Part shown: positions 12,232 through 24,205 of the stretch, one piece after another
How the letters are laid out: every line of letters begins with the position of its first letter
Position numbering within the stretch: position 1 is the first letter of the stretch
Assembly: GCA_030323885.1 (NCBI GenBank)
Contig: CM059192.1
Coordinates: forward strand, 62,303,593 to 62,367,592
Source of the DNA: Branchipolynoe longqiensis
Lineage: Eukaryota; Annelida; Polychaeta; Phyllodocida; Polynoidae
Direction: 5' to 3'
Length of the DNA: 64,000 nucleotides
The notes under the pieces: model-generated
The model's input: only the letters and a program-made list of their open reading frames with translations
Databases searched by the model: none
What the model was told of the DNA's origin: nothing
Made by a program: the position numbers and the translations under genes

Positions 12232-13135
12232 GGACGGGGTGGTGCAGGGTGGGGGCGGTGTGGTGCAGTGTGGGGGCGGTTTGGTGCAATGTGGGGGGCG
12301 GGGTGGTGCAGTGGGGGGGGGGAGGGCGGTGTGGTGCAGTGGGGGGGGGGGGCGGTGTGGTGCAGTGTGGGGGACGGGGTGGTGCATTGTGGGGGGGGGG
12401 GGCAGTGTGGTGCAGTGTGGGGGCGGTGTGGTGCAGTGGTGGGGGGGGCGGTGTGGTGCGAGTGGGGGGGGCGGGCTGCAGTGTTGAGGCCGTGTGGTGC
12501 AGAGGGGGGGCAGGGGGGTGCAGTGTTGAGGCGGTGTGGTGGAGTGGGGGTGGTGTGGTGCAGTGTAGGGGCGGTATGACACGGGGTTGCGCGGTGTTGT
12601 GCAGAGTGGGGGCAGTGTGGTGCAGTGTGGGGGGGGGGGGTGGTGCAGTGTTGGGGCGGTGCAGTGTTGGGGCGGTGTGGTGCAGTGTGGAGGGCGGTGT
12701 GGTGCAGTGGGGGGGGCAGTGTGGTGCAGTGTGGGGGGCGGTGTGGTGCAGTGGGGGGTGCAGTGTTATGGTGGGGTGGTGCAGTGTTGGGGTGGTGTGG
12801 TGCAGTGTTGGGGTGGGGTGGCAGTGTGGGGGCGGTATGACACAGGGTTGCGCAGTGTGGTGCAGTGTGGGGGCAGGATGGTGCAGTGTGGGGTGGTGCG
12901 TCATGGGGTTGGGCGGTGTGCGGGTGGTGTGATGCAGTGTGGGGCAGTGTGACGCGGTAGCATGGTGCAGTATGCGGGCGGTGCGGCGAGGGGTTGGGCG
13001 GTGTTGCGCTATGTGGGGGCGGTGTGGTGCAGCGTGGGGCGGTGTGGGGGTGGTGTGCGGCGGGTTGGGTCGGGTTGGGGCGGGGCGGGGCGGTGTGGTG
13101 CAGTGTGGGGCGGTGTGGGGGTGGCGGGTGGCGGG
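12232..13135. repeat. G-rich ~21-bp minisatellite
   Basis: Roughly 43 units near 21 bp, TGGTGCAGTGTGGGGGCGGTG, with variable runs of G (up to about 10). The many G runs on the plus strand could form G-quadruplexes. It runs directly into the GGGGC array. Confidence 0.9.
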
Positions 13136-13140
13136 TGGCG

Positions 13141-13257
13141 TGCGGCGGGGCGGGGCGGGGCGGGGCGGGGCGGGGCGGGGCGGGGCGGGGCGGGGCGGGG
13201 CGGGGCGGGGCGGGGCGGGGCGGGGCGGGGCGGGGCGGGGCGGGGCGGGGCGGGGCG
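13141..13257. repeat. Pure (GGGGC)n pentanucleotide array
   Basis: About 23 uninterrupted copies of GGGGC. It is strongly G-quadruplex-prone on the plus strand. A near-perfect array at the end of an imperfect G-rich minisatellite suggests recent expansion. Confidence 0.95.
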
Positions 13258-13784
13258 GCCCGGCGCGTGCAGGTTACGTCCGCAGTGCACGGGCCCTGAC
13301 CGACACACCTCTGCCTTCACCGTATCACCTGAGACACCTCCCAGCAGCACCAGGACCCACTTCCAACCCACACCTCGACGCATAACTTCTCACCGAGGTG
13401 CTGCCAGCCCATTTCCTTCCGGTGGTAAACATGCGCGTGCGCCGTTAGGACATAGTCGACTTTCGGCTGGTGTCACGCTAAGCTGTTGTTCTGAAACAAT
13501 GGCGAGCCAAGGAAACAAGGCTGTGTTGGTGCAAGGCTCTCACTGGGCCCTATTGGTATTAGGTTATGACACGCCGCCTCTGTCCTCTGAAGCCACTTCC
13601 AGACTGCTTGCAAGGGAGGGGGGAGGTTACTTGGAGCCATGGGTACACACGGTCATGCGGTCAGCACGGCGCTGATCACACAGCGGGGTGCGTACCCCCT
13701 GTGAATGTAGAAACAAGCCCGTCCCATTTCATTCTTCCTTCTTAAAGGTCAGCTTCCACAGATGAGTCAGGGCACCAGACCCAC
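13258..13784. other. Unassigned intronic sequence
   Basis: No exon or repeat recognised. The open frame continuing out of the G-rich repeat (to about 13675) has no recognisable domain. Confidence 0.35.
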
Positions 13785-14955
13785 CGTGGTACCGGACAGG
13801 CGCCCCAACATCACACACTGGGAGCACCACACACACTGTGGTACCAGACAGGCACCTCAACACCACACACTGGGAGCACCACACCTAATGTGGTACCGAA
13901 CAGGCACCTCAACATCGCACACCAGGAGCACCACACACACTGTGGTACTGGACAGGCACCTCAACATCACACACCGGGAGCACTACACACACTGTGGTAC
14001 CGGACAGGCACCTCAACATCACACCGGGAGCACCACACACACACTGTGGTACCAGACAGGCACCTCAACATAACACACCGGGAGCACTACACACTGTGGT
14101 ACCAGACAGGCACCTCAACATACACACCAGGAGCACCACACACACTGTGGTACCGGACAGGCACCTCAACATCACACCGGGAGCACCACACACACACTGT
14201 GGTACAGGACAGGCACCTCAACATCACACACCGGGAGCACTACACACACTGTGGTACCAGACAGGCAGCCCAACATACACACCAGGAGCACCACACACAC
14301 TGTGGTACCGGACAGGCACCTCAACATCACACCGGGAGCACCACACACACACTGTGGTACCAGACAGGCACCCCAACATACACACCAGGAGCACCACACA
14401 CACTGTGGTACCGGACAGGCACCCCAACATCACACACCGGGAGCCCCACACCCACTGTGGTATCGGACATGCACCTCATCACCACACACCGGGAGCCCCA
14501 CACCCACTGTGGTACCGGACAGGCACCTCAACATCACACACCGGGAGCACTACACACACTGTGGTACCGGACAGGCACCTCAACATCACACCGGGAGCAC
14601 CACACACACTGTGGTACCGGACAGGCACCTCAACACCACACACCAGGAGCCCCACACCCACTGTGGTACCGGACATGCACCTCAACACCACACACCGGGA
14701 GCCCCACACCCACTGTGGTACCGGACAGGCACCCCAACATCACACACCGGGAGCACCACACCCACAGTGGTACTCTACAGGCACCCTCACACCACACACT
14801 GGGAGCACCACACCCACTGTGGTACCAGACAGGCACCCCGACACCACACACCAGGAGCACCACACCTACTGTGGTACCAGACAGGCATCCCAACACCACA
14901 CACACTGTGGTACCAGACAGGCACACGGGGAGCGCCACACACACTGTGGTACCGG
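13785..14955. repeat. ~51-bp minisatellite
   Basis: About 23 units near 51 bp containing CTGTGGTACCGGACAGGCAC, then CTCAACATCACACACCGGGA and GCACCACACACA. Length variants of a few bases are common. Several subtypes (CACCTCAACATC, CACCCCAACATC, CACCACACACC) are interleaved, suggesting repeated unit exchange. Confidence 0.9.
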
Positions 14956-15560
14956 GTTTCAGGAAGATGCCCTGTGTGCACCACATGCAAATGTACATAA
15001 TTATCCCACGGTCAAAATCACAAAATCACTTCTCAAAAGAAAAACACTGCGGTTTGCGCTCGTGTTTCACAGGGCCGACCATCTGCACGTGTGGACCTCG
15101 GCGGGCGGGTAAAGGCGGCCAGCCGGCGGGCGGGGCAGTACGGGCGAGTCGGTACACAGGCTGAGAGTAGTGAGACGACACCGGGCTCGGGTAATCCCCA
15201 AACACCCCCACCCCACGAGTTGACCATGTCAGACGCCGGTGACCTTTGTAAAACAAACTGCTTTGTGAGATAATATAACCAGAGCTCGGATCAAAGGATT
15301 CAGTTGGTAGTCGCGGCTATCAGAAGGGTAAAGTCGGTAAGGTGAAAAGACATGAAAACGGTATTAACTGAGAGAAATCACTAATATCGGCTAGAATCAT
15401 CTGCAGTAAAGAAAAAAGCTTCATCGATAAATAAAACTGGTTATTGTAATGAAGATATCGAATATTATACTAAGCAAAGATACTGGAATGATTATGTGTC
15501 ACAAAGGAATGCAGACATGAGCAGATGAAGGTGAGTATCGCTCGCTGTCGGAGGCAGCAA
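14956..15560. other. Unassigned intronic sequence
   Basis: Nothing recognised beyond a GC-rich patch at 15095-15160. No splice-flanked coding block was found on either strand. Confidence 0.35.
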
Positions 15561-15564
15561 TGGA

Positions 15565-15815
15565 AGGCCAGCAGCAAACTACCCTGGTGGCAGGAAGTCA
15601 GCCTGGTGGCAGGAAGTCAACAGCAAACTACCTTGGTGGCAGGAAGTCAGCCTGGTGGCAGGAAATCAGCAGCAAACTACCCTAGTGGCAGGAAGTCAGC
15701 AGCAAACTACTCTGGTGGCAGGAAGTCAGCCTGGTGGCAGGAAGTCAGCCTGGTGGCAGGAAGTCAGCAGCAAACTACTCTGGTGGCAGGAAGTCAGCAG
15801 CAAACTACCCTGGTG
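15565..15815. repeat. Minisatellite built on GGCAGGAAGTCAGC
   Basis: Two alternating units share TGGTGGCAGGAAGTCAGC. The short one (18 bp) repeats only this; the longer (about 30 bp) adds AGCAAACTACCC. About 11 units. Confidence 0.85.
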
Positions 15816-17279
15816 CCGGCGGATTGCATAAAGCGGTCGGATAGTGCCATGCATGGGGTTAGGTTGTGTTCTTTCAACTTTCGTTTGAGTATTTTTTGTT
15901 TCCGAAATATGAGGCATGTCCTACGGGTAGGTGGTCTTGTATCGCCCCGGGTTGGTGAGCAATCCATCATGCGCAACTCCCCAGAGCAAGCAGCGCCATC
16001 GAAACCACACACGGCCATGGTGACCGACAAGGGTGGACCAAGTGGCCTGTGTTATTTAGACATGTATCTAACTGGTAGAAATAACAAATCTGTTCACGAG
16101 AAAACTGCTTCATGTTTGACATAACTCGTGCCTTAAAACAGTGCGTGGTCTTTGTTCAGTTGTTTGCTTACAGAGGAACGAGAGTGGGTCCTTAATCGCC
16201 GTGCAACGTGATGGTGACGAGAAAGTGACCGGTAACACGAGCCTGCCTAGCTGACCATCACTGATCAACATCTCGGTTCAGCCATGCAAGGCAATGATTG
16301 ATTACCGTTGTTGTGAGTTTCAATTAAATTGTAATCAAACCCCATTTGTACAAAGAGTGCAATGTCAGCTTAAACAAAATAGGTTATTAACTATTTTCAG
16401 GATTGTGTGAATTCATATCAGATCCTTCTGTCGAGATGTACATCGGGGTCATGCAAACATCAGCGGGAATAGGAAACTATTGCTGTGACAACACCGTAAA
16501 TCCAGCACAGTCGTAGCATTGTTAACCCAGATCAGCCATGTGTGTGGTGTGTGGTCTAGGCCTTCTTCGTCACATCACCATTCAACAGTTCAATGTTGAG
16601 GTTGACAACCAAGTTTTACCAAGTTTGTTTTGTGAGTATTGTTTCAATAGCTCATTGTCCAGAGCTGCTTGTACTAGTTACAGTTACTTAACAGGATGCG
16701 CGTTCCGCTGAACACGCTCGGGGCACGGCCATCTCGGAAATAGTGAGCAATGTAAAGCAGCATTGTGTTGACAATATTTATTGTGCAAAACACTCCCATT
16801 TCTTACAAATTCTCCACTCTTCATAGACAGTTTGCAGTTACAGTTATTCAGCTGGCCGGTGCAATATCATAACGTGATTAATAATGACAACTTGATTGAC
16901 ACATTAATTCACACTGCTCTCTGAACTTAATCAAAGAGATTGTTTGCTCTCTTTCTTAAGCGAAACTTGTTTACAATTTGTTTCTTGTTGCTCATAAAAC
17001 GTTCTTTTTTACAATTTGTTTCTTGTTGCTCATAAAACGTTCTTTCGTTGCCCCCCCCCCCCCCCACACACACACACACAGTCACGTAAGGACGTGTGTT
17101 CCGCCGTCTGTGTTGGGGTAACAAACACAACACGCCCATCGAACTAACTGTACTGCCATTACGGCTTTAATTCTCATCACCATAGCAATCTGCAGCAGTG
17201 TCCCCCACCAGGCCTCAGCAGCTGGGTGTTCCACGAGGCCTTCACACTGAGGATGTGACGCATGTCTCCGGAATAAAAT
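15816..17279. other. Unassigned intronic sequence with small repeats
   Basis: No exon found. It contains an interspersed repeat (16441-16580, listed separately). A 35-bp direct duplication around 16965-17043 contains ACAATTTGTTTCTTGTTGCT twice. A poly(C) run joined to (AC)n lies at about 17050-17080. The remainder is featureless. Confidence 0.4.
16441..16580 (+). repeat. Interspersed repeat R1, copy 1
   Basis: About 140 bp nearly identical to 28001-28155, sharing AACATCAGCGGGAATAGGAA, ATTGTTAACCCAGATCAGCC and GGTCTAGGCCTTCTTCGTCA. Both copies are in the same orientation. The copies differ in the number of GTGTGTG words (fewer here). No terminal repeats or coding frame, so class unknown. Confidence 0.85.
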
Positions 17280-17281
17280 AT

Positions 17282-17372
17282 ATACATCATCATCATCAAG
17301 CTGTCAGTGTCAGTCGCAATGCGACAAAGACTGCTTTCATTACTTAACCGCCACTCTCCTTGTACATTTTAT
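17282..17372 (-). mobile_element. LINE-B 3' tail fragment
   Basis: After a CATCATCATCA tail the sequence GACAAAGACTGCTTTCATTA matches the 3' end of the longer fragment at 44640-44995, including the following CTTNACYGCCRCTCTCC. Only about 90 bp of the 3' end is present, typical of extreme 5' truncation. Confidence 0.75.
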
Positions 17373-17621
17373 AAAAAACTGCCTGCAAAGTGTTGAAGTG
17401 GTGCTGGCTTTTGCAAGTTACTAGCGGCATTCTCTCATGGAGCAAATAGAGGTCGGACACCGGAAAGATCATGCAAGACAGGTGCAAACTAGTTTTCCCT
17501 GCAATATATACATCGTAGCAACATTCGACTTCCGTGCATTACTGTGAGGCTTGCAATCATCTAACGGAACAGTTGGCAAGCCTCACAATAACCAACCCTT
17601 CAGGAATACTCGACTGAGCTG

Positions 17622-18416
17622 CGACACGCGGGGCGGGGCATGCTTTGACACACAGAGCGTGTTGCGACACGCGGGGTGGGGCATGCTGCGACACATGGGG
17701 CTGCGACACGCGGGAGCGTGCTGCGACATGCAGGGGGTGCTGCGACATGCGGGGCATGCTGCAACATGCAGGGTGTGCTGCGACACATGGGTCGTGCTGC
17801 GACACGTGGGGCGGGGCGTGCCGTGACACACGGGGCACGGTGTGCTGTGACACATAGGGCGTGCTGCGACACATGGGGCAGGGTGTGCTGCGACACACGG
17901 GGCGGGGCGTGCTGTAACACATAGGGCGTGCTGCGACACACGAGGCAGGGTGTGCTGCGACACACGGGGCAGGGCGTGCTGTGACACATAGGGCGTGCTG
18001 CGACACACAGGGCAGGGCGTGCTGCGATACACGGGGCGGGGCGTGCTGTGACACATAGGGCGTGCTGCGACACACGGGGCGTGGCGTGCTGCGACAGGTG
18101 GGGCGTGCTGTGACACGCAGGGCGTGCTGTGACACGTGGGGCATGCTGTGACACGCAGGGCATGCTGTGACATGCGGGTCATGCTGCGACACGCGGGGCA
18201 TGCTGCAACACGCGGGGCATGCTGCAACATGTGGGGCCTGCTGCAACACGCGGGGCATGCTGTGACACGCGGGGCATGCTGTGACACGCGGGGCATGCTG
18301 TGACACGCAGGGCATGCTGCGACACGCAGGGCATGCTGCAACATGCAGGGCATGCTGCGACACGCGGGGCGGGGCGTGCTGGGACACGCGGGGCGTGCTG
18401 CGACACGCGGGGCCTG
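17622..18416. repeat. 19-bp minisatellite (with 24-bp variant units)
   Basis: About 39 units such as GCTGCGACACGCGGGGCAT, with longer units inserting GGGCG. It ends about 110 bp from the UNC5 exon-intron boundary, within the intron that follows that exon. Open frames on both strands (up to about 299 codons) are repeat artefacts. Confidence 0.95.
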
Positions 18417-18526
18417 GTGACAGGGGACACAGTGACAGGGGACGCTCATCAAACACTCGTGGTTACTTACACACTGCTCGTTCAGAACGCGCGTTGCGTC
18501 CGGGAAGGTGTAACAATGTCACTCAC

Positions 18527-18707
18527 CATAGACGGTGAGGAAGGCGGACTCGGAGAAGCGGCGACTCGCCACGTTCTGCGCGCCGCACGTGTAGTTGCCC
18601 ATGTTGGACAGTTGGGCCTGGTTGATGATCAGGTTGCCTTCGTTGGAAATGATGTAGTTAATCTCATTTTGAACCTTGATCTCCTCACCGTCCTTCCACC
18701 AGAACAC
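18527..18707 (-). CDS. unc5: UNC5 netrin receptor, exon encoding most of Ig domain 2 (partial gene)
   Basis: UNC5 proteins are single-pass receptors for netrin in axon guidance and cell migration, with two Ig domains, two thrombospondin repeats, and cytoplasmic ZU5 and death domains. This exon has 60 codons plus one base. It starts VFWWKDGEE, with the conserved Ig tryptophan, and continues through NLIINQAQLSNMGNYTCGAQ, with the second Ig cysteine in YTC. It ends SESAFLTVY. The LII.QA.LS..NYTC.A.N pattern matches UNC5 family Ig2. NYT is a possible N-glycosylation site. The acceptor is a pyrimidine-rich tract ending CTGCAG, with a branch-like TACTTAAC about 30 nt upstream. The donor is GTGAGT at 18526-18521. 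The exon opens in phase 0 and closes after one base of a codon, where relatives have Val leading into the first thrombospondin repeat. That downstream exon was not found. Confidence 0.9.
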
Positions 18708-18713
18708 CTGCAG

Positions 18714-19693
18714 ACACAGACAGGAACTTTGATTGTTAAGTACTCAAGTTACCGTGACCATTTCTAAATATTTAAAAAGGAACGACGTACAGAATAAACA
18801 AAAATAACAACAAACTAGACGAACGAAGGTGTTGGGGTGCCTCTGGGTATGCTAATAACAGCAGGTAACAAAGTCACAGTATACATGACCTACTTATTTG
18901 ACAATTGTACCCCTGCTTAGTTCATGCTGGTTTAGAGACCAGAGGCCCTGCAATCATTAACAACTGTACAAACCAAGTTAGTGCTGGTGAGAAGACGAGA
19001 TCGTCATTCCGACTGCGCATGCGCTGACAGCAAAACACATGCATAGGGCCATTGCGTTTGCCGATAAGCATAGGGCAAAACTTTGATTTTATTCAAAATT
19101 AATAGAAATACATAATAAGTTGGCATAACCATGGATGTACACATGCAATATAATGATATAATGAATATATTTAATACAAAACTAACCATAGTTAAGCATT
19201 TTGAACAAGGAAACATACAATTCCACACAAAACAATGTCACTTTTAGGATGATATCCAAATGACCATTATTAATTCTTGTTCTAAATATTAAAATGCCAA
19301 ATGTGTCAACAGAAAATTGTTTCAGAGAAATATATAATATCAATGTCAGATTAATGTCTGATTAACCATACTCATGTCTGATTAACCATACTCATGTCTG
19401 ATTAACCCTACTCATTTCCTAGCTCTACATATGTCATTAAGCATAGGATATAAATAAAAACGAATAAACTAAGTAAAACTGACTCTGGCTATGGCTCCAA
19501 CACTGGTCTGAGTGACCAGCTTTATCTAGATCTAAATGCAGATGGCATAAGACATGCTCATTAGATTGGTGTAAATGCAATGCTAGATAAAAGATTAACT
19601 TCTTAATTTATTATATATATTTTTTTAGTTGGTGTACTATGTTTCAAACAAGAGGTGAGATAAGCTGAATCTAGCACATTTCATAGCTGCACC
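18714..19693. other. Intronic sequence with an old repeat module
   Basis: Mostly AT-rich unassigned sequence. At about 19070-19200 GCAAAACTTT followed by TTCAAAATTAATAGAAAT resembles part of the ~190-bp module at 47.4-48.3 and 50.8-51.1 kb, so this is probably a decayed relative. At about 19350-19408 a 22-bp unit, CATGTCTGATTAACCATACT, repeats three to four times. Confidence 0.4.
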
Positions 19694-20111
19694 TAGATAA
19701 AAGATTCACCCTGTACTTGTGGTACATGGGTGAACGACATCGTAGTGTAAATACGGGCGAAAATAGCTTCAGTATGGAACAGGAAGTAGAATGCCTGCTT
19801 CCAATATCAAATGGATACTTATATCGGCACAGAGTTGGTGAAATGAGAGAGAATGCAAAAAGACAAGATGGTGACCATAGAACGCCGTCGATTTCACTTT
19901 TAAATCTTATTAAACTATATGTTTTATTATATTTTTCAACTCAAAGGTAGCGGGTTAATATAAAAACATATATAAAGAATATATTTTGCTTCTTAAATTA
20001 AGACATTATTGACTCAATTAATTTCCCCAGCATGTCGAAATTCTTCGCCAGCTTTTCTAATGGGTTGGTTTTCACCCCTCTACTGGAAGTACAGGGTGAA
20101 TCTTTTATCTA
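19694..20111. mobile_element. MITE-1 copy 1, with 9-bp target duplication
   Basis: It starts TAGATAAAAGATTCACCCTG and ends with the inverted form. The outer TIR is at least 25 bp, with a longer imperfect extension. AGCTGCACC directly precedes it (19685-19693) and directly follows it (20112-20120). A 9-bp duplication is typical of Mutator-like elements (Merlin, at 8-9 bp, is the alternative). It is 418 bp long with no transposase. Copy 2 at 41915-42314 lies in the opposite orientation and is roughly 85% alike. Confidence 0.92.
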
Positions 20112-20231
20112 AGCTGCACCCAGTGTATTAGCATGTACCATGTGCTTCGTGGGGGTTTGTTTTGCTTCCCGACATCCCACAATGCACCGCGCGGCTGGAA
20201 TGATGAACTAGTCAATAGGGCGACAACGTTA

Positions 20232-21790
20232 TGTAGCAGTCACACTACGACGACAAGGGGATGACGACAGCCCGGCGACTGGGATTTTGTGAAATCACGA
20301 CGACATATGCAATTTCGGGCCGATTTGGACGACAATCGGACGACAACCGGACAACAGCCCGACGACATCGGGACCACAGACGGGATGACAGCAGGACGAC
20401 AGTGTCTGTGTGTGTGTCTGTGTGTGTGACTCTGTGTCTCTGTGTGTGTCTCTATGTGTGTCTGTGTGTGTCTCTGTGTGTGTCTGTGTGTGTGTCTCTG
20501 TGTGTGTCTGTGTGTGACTCTGTGTCTCTGTGTGTGTCTCTATGTGTGTGTCTGTGTCTCTGTGTCTGTGTGTGTCTCTGTGTGTGTCTCTGTGTTTCTG
20601 TGTGTGTATCTGTGTGTGTGACTCTGTCTCTGTGTGTCTCTATGTGTGTGTCTGTGTCTCTGTGTGTGTCTCTGTGTGTCTCTGTGTTTCTGTGTGTCTG
20701 TGTCTGTGTCTCTGTGTTTCTGTGTGTCTCTGTGGCTCTGAGAGTGAGAGTGAGAGTGAGACTGAGTCAGACTGAGAGTGAGAGTGAGAGTCAGACTGAG
20801 AGTGAGAGTGAGAGTCAGACTGAGAGTGGGAGTCAGACTGAGAGTGAGAGTGAGAGTCAGACTGAGAGTGAGCGTGAGAGTCAGACTGAGAGTGAGAGGG
20901 AGAGTGAGAGTCAGACTGAGAGTGACAGTCAGACTGAGAGTGAGAGTCAGACTGAGAGTGAGAGTCAGACTGAGAGTGAGAGTCAGACTGAGAGTGAGAG
21001 TGAGAGTCAGACTGAGAGTGAGAGTGAGGCACACACAGAGACACATACACACACACAGACACACACAGAGACACACACACAGAGACACACACACAGAGAC
21101 ACAGACACACACAGACACACACAGACACACACAGACACACAGACACACACATAGACACATACACACAGAGACACACATAGACACAGACACACACATATAC
21201 ACATAAAGCTGCTATGGAGAGAGACACACACACATAGACACACACAGACACAGACACACACACAGACACACACACAGAGACACAGACACACACACAGAGA
21301 CACAGACACACACAGAGACACAGACACACACACACAGACACAGACACACACAGAGACACACACACACAGAGACACAGACACACACAGACACAGAGACACA
21401 CACATAGACACACATAGACACAGACACACAGAGACACACACATAGACACACATAGACACACACCCGGAAAGTAGCCCGCGAAGGGTAAAATACCGCGCTA
21501 GACACCTCCGACTCTTTGATGAGTAGATGACGATAGCGCGCGACAGTGCCATGACAGTGCCGTGACAGTGCCGCAACATCGGCTGTCGTCGCCTGTCGTC
21601 GAAATTTTTCAACATGTCCAAAACACCCACGACAACCCGGCGACAGTCGAGAAACAGTGGAGAAACTGGAGGTGTTGCGGAGGTGTCGCGGCGACACCTG
21701 CGCGACACCCGCGCGACAATCGACGACAGACCGGAAGTCGCTGTCGCAGGGCTGTCGTCACCCCCTTGTCGTCGTAGTGTGACAGCCACA
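20232..21790. mobile_element. TIR element C of the CACACTACGACG family (word: CGACGACA), with microsatellite core
   Basis: The left end TGTAGCAGTCACACTACGAC and the reverse complement of the right end TGTGGCTGTCACACTACGAC form the TIR, continuing into GACAAGGGGRTGACGACAGC on both sides. The subterminal zones repeat CGGACGACA, CCGACGACA and CGACAATC words. The middle (20396-21465) is a large TG/AG/CA block. The core near 21605-21625 is TTTTTCAACATGTCCAAAAC. Flanks are TTA and TAA. It is about 1.56 kb with no transposase. Confidence 0.8.
20396..21465. repeat. TG-rich / AG-rich / CA-rich cryptic microsatellite triplet
   Basis: Three blocks in order: TGTGTGTCTCTG words (20396-20742), an 18-bp GAGAGTGAGAGTCAGACT repeat (20743-21028), and CACACAGAGACACAGA words (21029-21465). 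The first and third are near reverse complements, so the block can fold into one long hairpin with the purine-rich block as its loop. Open frames on all strands are low-complexity artefacts. Confidence 0.9.
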
Positions 21791-22664
21791 TAAGGAGTGC
21801 CAGGCTCTTCCTAACACGAAGTGTGTTGCCGGTAGGTGGCACCACGGTGCAGACTGACCACGTGACCTGTGGCGGCGTTCAGAGTCCATCTGCCTGCCCA
21901 CGGCCCCCACGACGATTACCTATCCCCCCTCCCCCATCTCCCCCATTGCAAGCAAACCTATATCATTTACCCGCATCTGGTCAGCCACTGTCACCACTCA
22001 CCGAGCTTCACTGAAAACACCCACTGAAAGCATTAGTATGTGGCACTGGTGGCAGTAGTTTTATCCAATCGTGCCAACCACATTTGTATATTTCACAAAA
22101 TACAGGTATCTTACTCCGACCACTGAATATTAATAAGCTGTTAATATTCCAGCTGAATTCTCTGTGGACTAACTTCACTGTGTGAAGTGTTTCACTACCA
22201 AGATGACGCACACCTGCAGTCATAATCTGTGGAAGAATTCAATTTCCTTTGGAGGCTTTGCCGAACACTGGCGAACAGTAGTAATATTAGGTACTCCAAA
22301 GTGATTTCTATTTTCAACAGGTCAGTATTACAAGTTATATATCTGTACAAATCTTTTAAATTGGACCTCAATGATATAAAAAATCATTTAGATCAATTGA
22401 ATAGCTGCAAAGTTATGAGTGTTTAAAGATTAATTTCTTTACCCCAATTTGTGCACATTTCCAAATTAGCCAAATCTTGGTTTTTAGGGACCCACCTGGA
22501 AGCTATTTTGCATATGATCTGTCCAATATTAAAGAATCTCATTCTCTATAGTACAAATAAGAAGCTCAATTTTTTACAGACCATCACTATTAGTATTCTT
22601 TCTGAAATTTCATGTCAAACTTGCTAAATTCCTTAATTTCCAGCAACCACCAATAATAAACTCA
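21791..22664. other. Unassigned intronic sequence
   Basis: No exon or known repeat recognised. It is AT-rich after about 22070. Short open frames have no recognisable domain. Confidence 0.35.
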
Positions 22665-22992
22665 GTAAAATAAAGAAAAATAGCATAACTCCCGTTCTAA
22701 TTGTCCTATCACAGCAATCTTTATACCAAAATAACCAGAATTAAAAGCTCTACATAATGACATAATTTTCTAACTGATCCAGAGAAAGAAAGACAACCAT
22801 TCACTTTTAGGCAATCGCGAGCTGACAATAAAATTAAGAAAAATAGCAATAACTCCCGTTTTAATTGTCCTATCACTGCAATCTTTATACCAAAATAACC
22901 AGAATTAAAAGCTCTACATGATGCCATCATTCGCTAACTGATCAGAGAAAGGAAGACAACATTCACTTTTAGGCATCGCAAGCTGACAATAG
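22665..22992. repeat. Tandem duplication, ~163-bp unit x2
   Basis: Two copies, offset by about 163 bp, both contain TAATTGTCCTATCACNGCAA, CTTTATACCAAAATAACCAG and AATTAAAAGCTCTACATNAT. They differ by scattered substitutions and 1-2 base indels. The sequence on to 23339 shows no further feature. Confidence 0.85.
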
Positions 22993-23339
22993 CCACATTC
23001 TTGCAGCAGACACTTCTCAGACCAACCTTGATGTGCATGATATAAATCTCAACCAAATATTGTTCTGATTAGGTAGAGGAAGACTTAAGCTTTCTGATGA
23101 TATAATTTTCAAAATGATACTGATCAATTCAATCAATCCACTCAAAAACACCCATGCTTGATATGCTTGATATGCTAATGAAGCCTAGTTTCTTCTCTCT
23201 CTTTCATTGGTGGTTATTTTTAGCTCAGGTCACTGTACTCACCAAGGCATCAATTTTAGGGAAGGGCGTAGCTCAGACTGGATGAAAACAAACTCAGAGC
23301 TGCCGATGGTACCCCCCAACAAGTGTCCATTGACTGTAA

Positions 23340-24205
23340 TTTTTTTCTTTTTTTTTTTTTTTTTTTTTTTTATTGAGGCTGTATTTATACTGTCCATAGC
23401 ATATAAGCCTGGGTATTCAGGCTTGTTTTCAATGCTGGCCAGCTGTAGTGTTGGTGTTGTCTTATCACACAGTAGCTGCTGATAAGGTATTTGATTGCCT
23501 GTATTTCAGTAGCAGATAGATAGTTGGTTGGTCTGGTTAGTACTATAGTAGTCTATGTTAATTTTTTTGGATTTTCTTGGCATATATGTGCTTTATTTTT
23601 TCTACTCTTATTTCTAGACTAGCCTACTCCTATTTACATATCATAGGCTTGTACGCAGCTGTGAGGTGTGTTATCTGGGTGCTTTTGGTATGGTTACCTT
23701 CCATTGGGCGTCTCGCTGGTGGGCCGTGACATGTATCACCTGCCCCTTTGCGGTGCAGCTTAGTTGGGGGTTCCTAGCCTTATTTTGCACAGATATTTTT
23801 TGTATGTTTTTAGGTCGGGAATTTGTCGTTCCTTTACTGTTTGGGCATTCCACACCTTGGCAGCCATTTCTAGCGTGCTTCTCTCTCGTGAGCTTTTATT
23901 TGGCTTCTGGTCTGCTTTAGTAGTGGCGCATTATTTGCTCTAGTTGCCCTTTGTGGTTTTGTTAGGAGTTTATTGTCTTGACTATAGCTGTATGCTAATG
24001 TTTTCAGATGAATTATTCTCCTATTTTCTAGCAATTTTACTTTGGTTCTTTTGTGTATGTCATAGGTGGGGTGCAGCTTGTCTACTCTGAGGCAGATTTT
24101 CAGGGCTCTGTTCTGTAGTGTTTGCAGTTTTTTTAGAAGTTCTTTCTTTGCACCCATGTAGTTTACATCTCCATAGTCAAAATAGGGTAGCACCATGCCC
24201 TTGAA
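23340..24205 (-). mobile_element. LINE-A copy 2, 5'-truncated
   Basis: The plus strand begins with a T run of about 25 (the element's poly-A tail on the minus strand). It continues with the 3' UTR shared with LINE-A copy 1 (GGCTGTATTTATACTGTCCA against its reverse complement near 32750). Minus-strand translation from about 24196 gives MVLPYFDYGDVNYMGAKKEL and then RTKVKLLENRRIIHLKTLAY, the same C-terminal segment as copy 1. That frame ends at a stop at 23870. The 5' break is at about 24205, exactly where the 34-bp minisatellite starts. Confidence 0.92.

Noticed and set aside
1..18526. UNC5 thrombospondin-type exon expected downstream of 18527
   Set aside because: I searched the minus strand for a GGW(S/T)..W-type block flanked by splice sites and found none. 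The exon probably lies left of the window.
20540..21461. Cys/Val or Thr/His-rich frames resembling metallothionein-like or histidine-rich proteins
   Set aside because: They are TG/CA microsatellite translations on both strands inside a TIR element.
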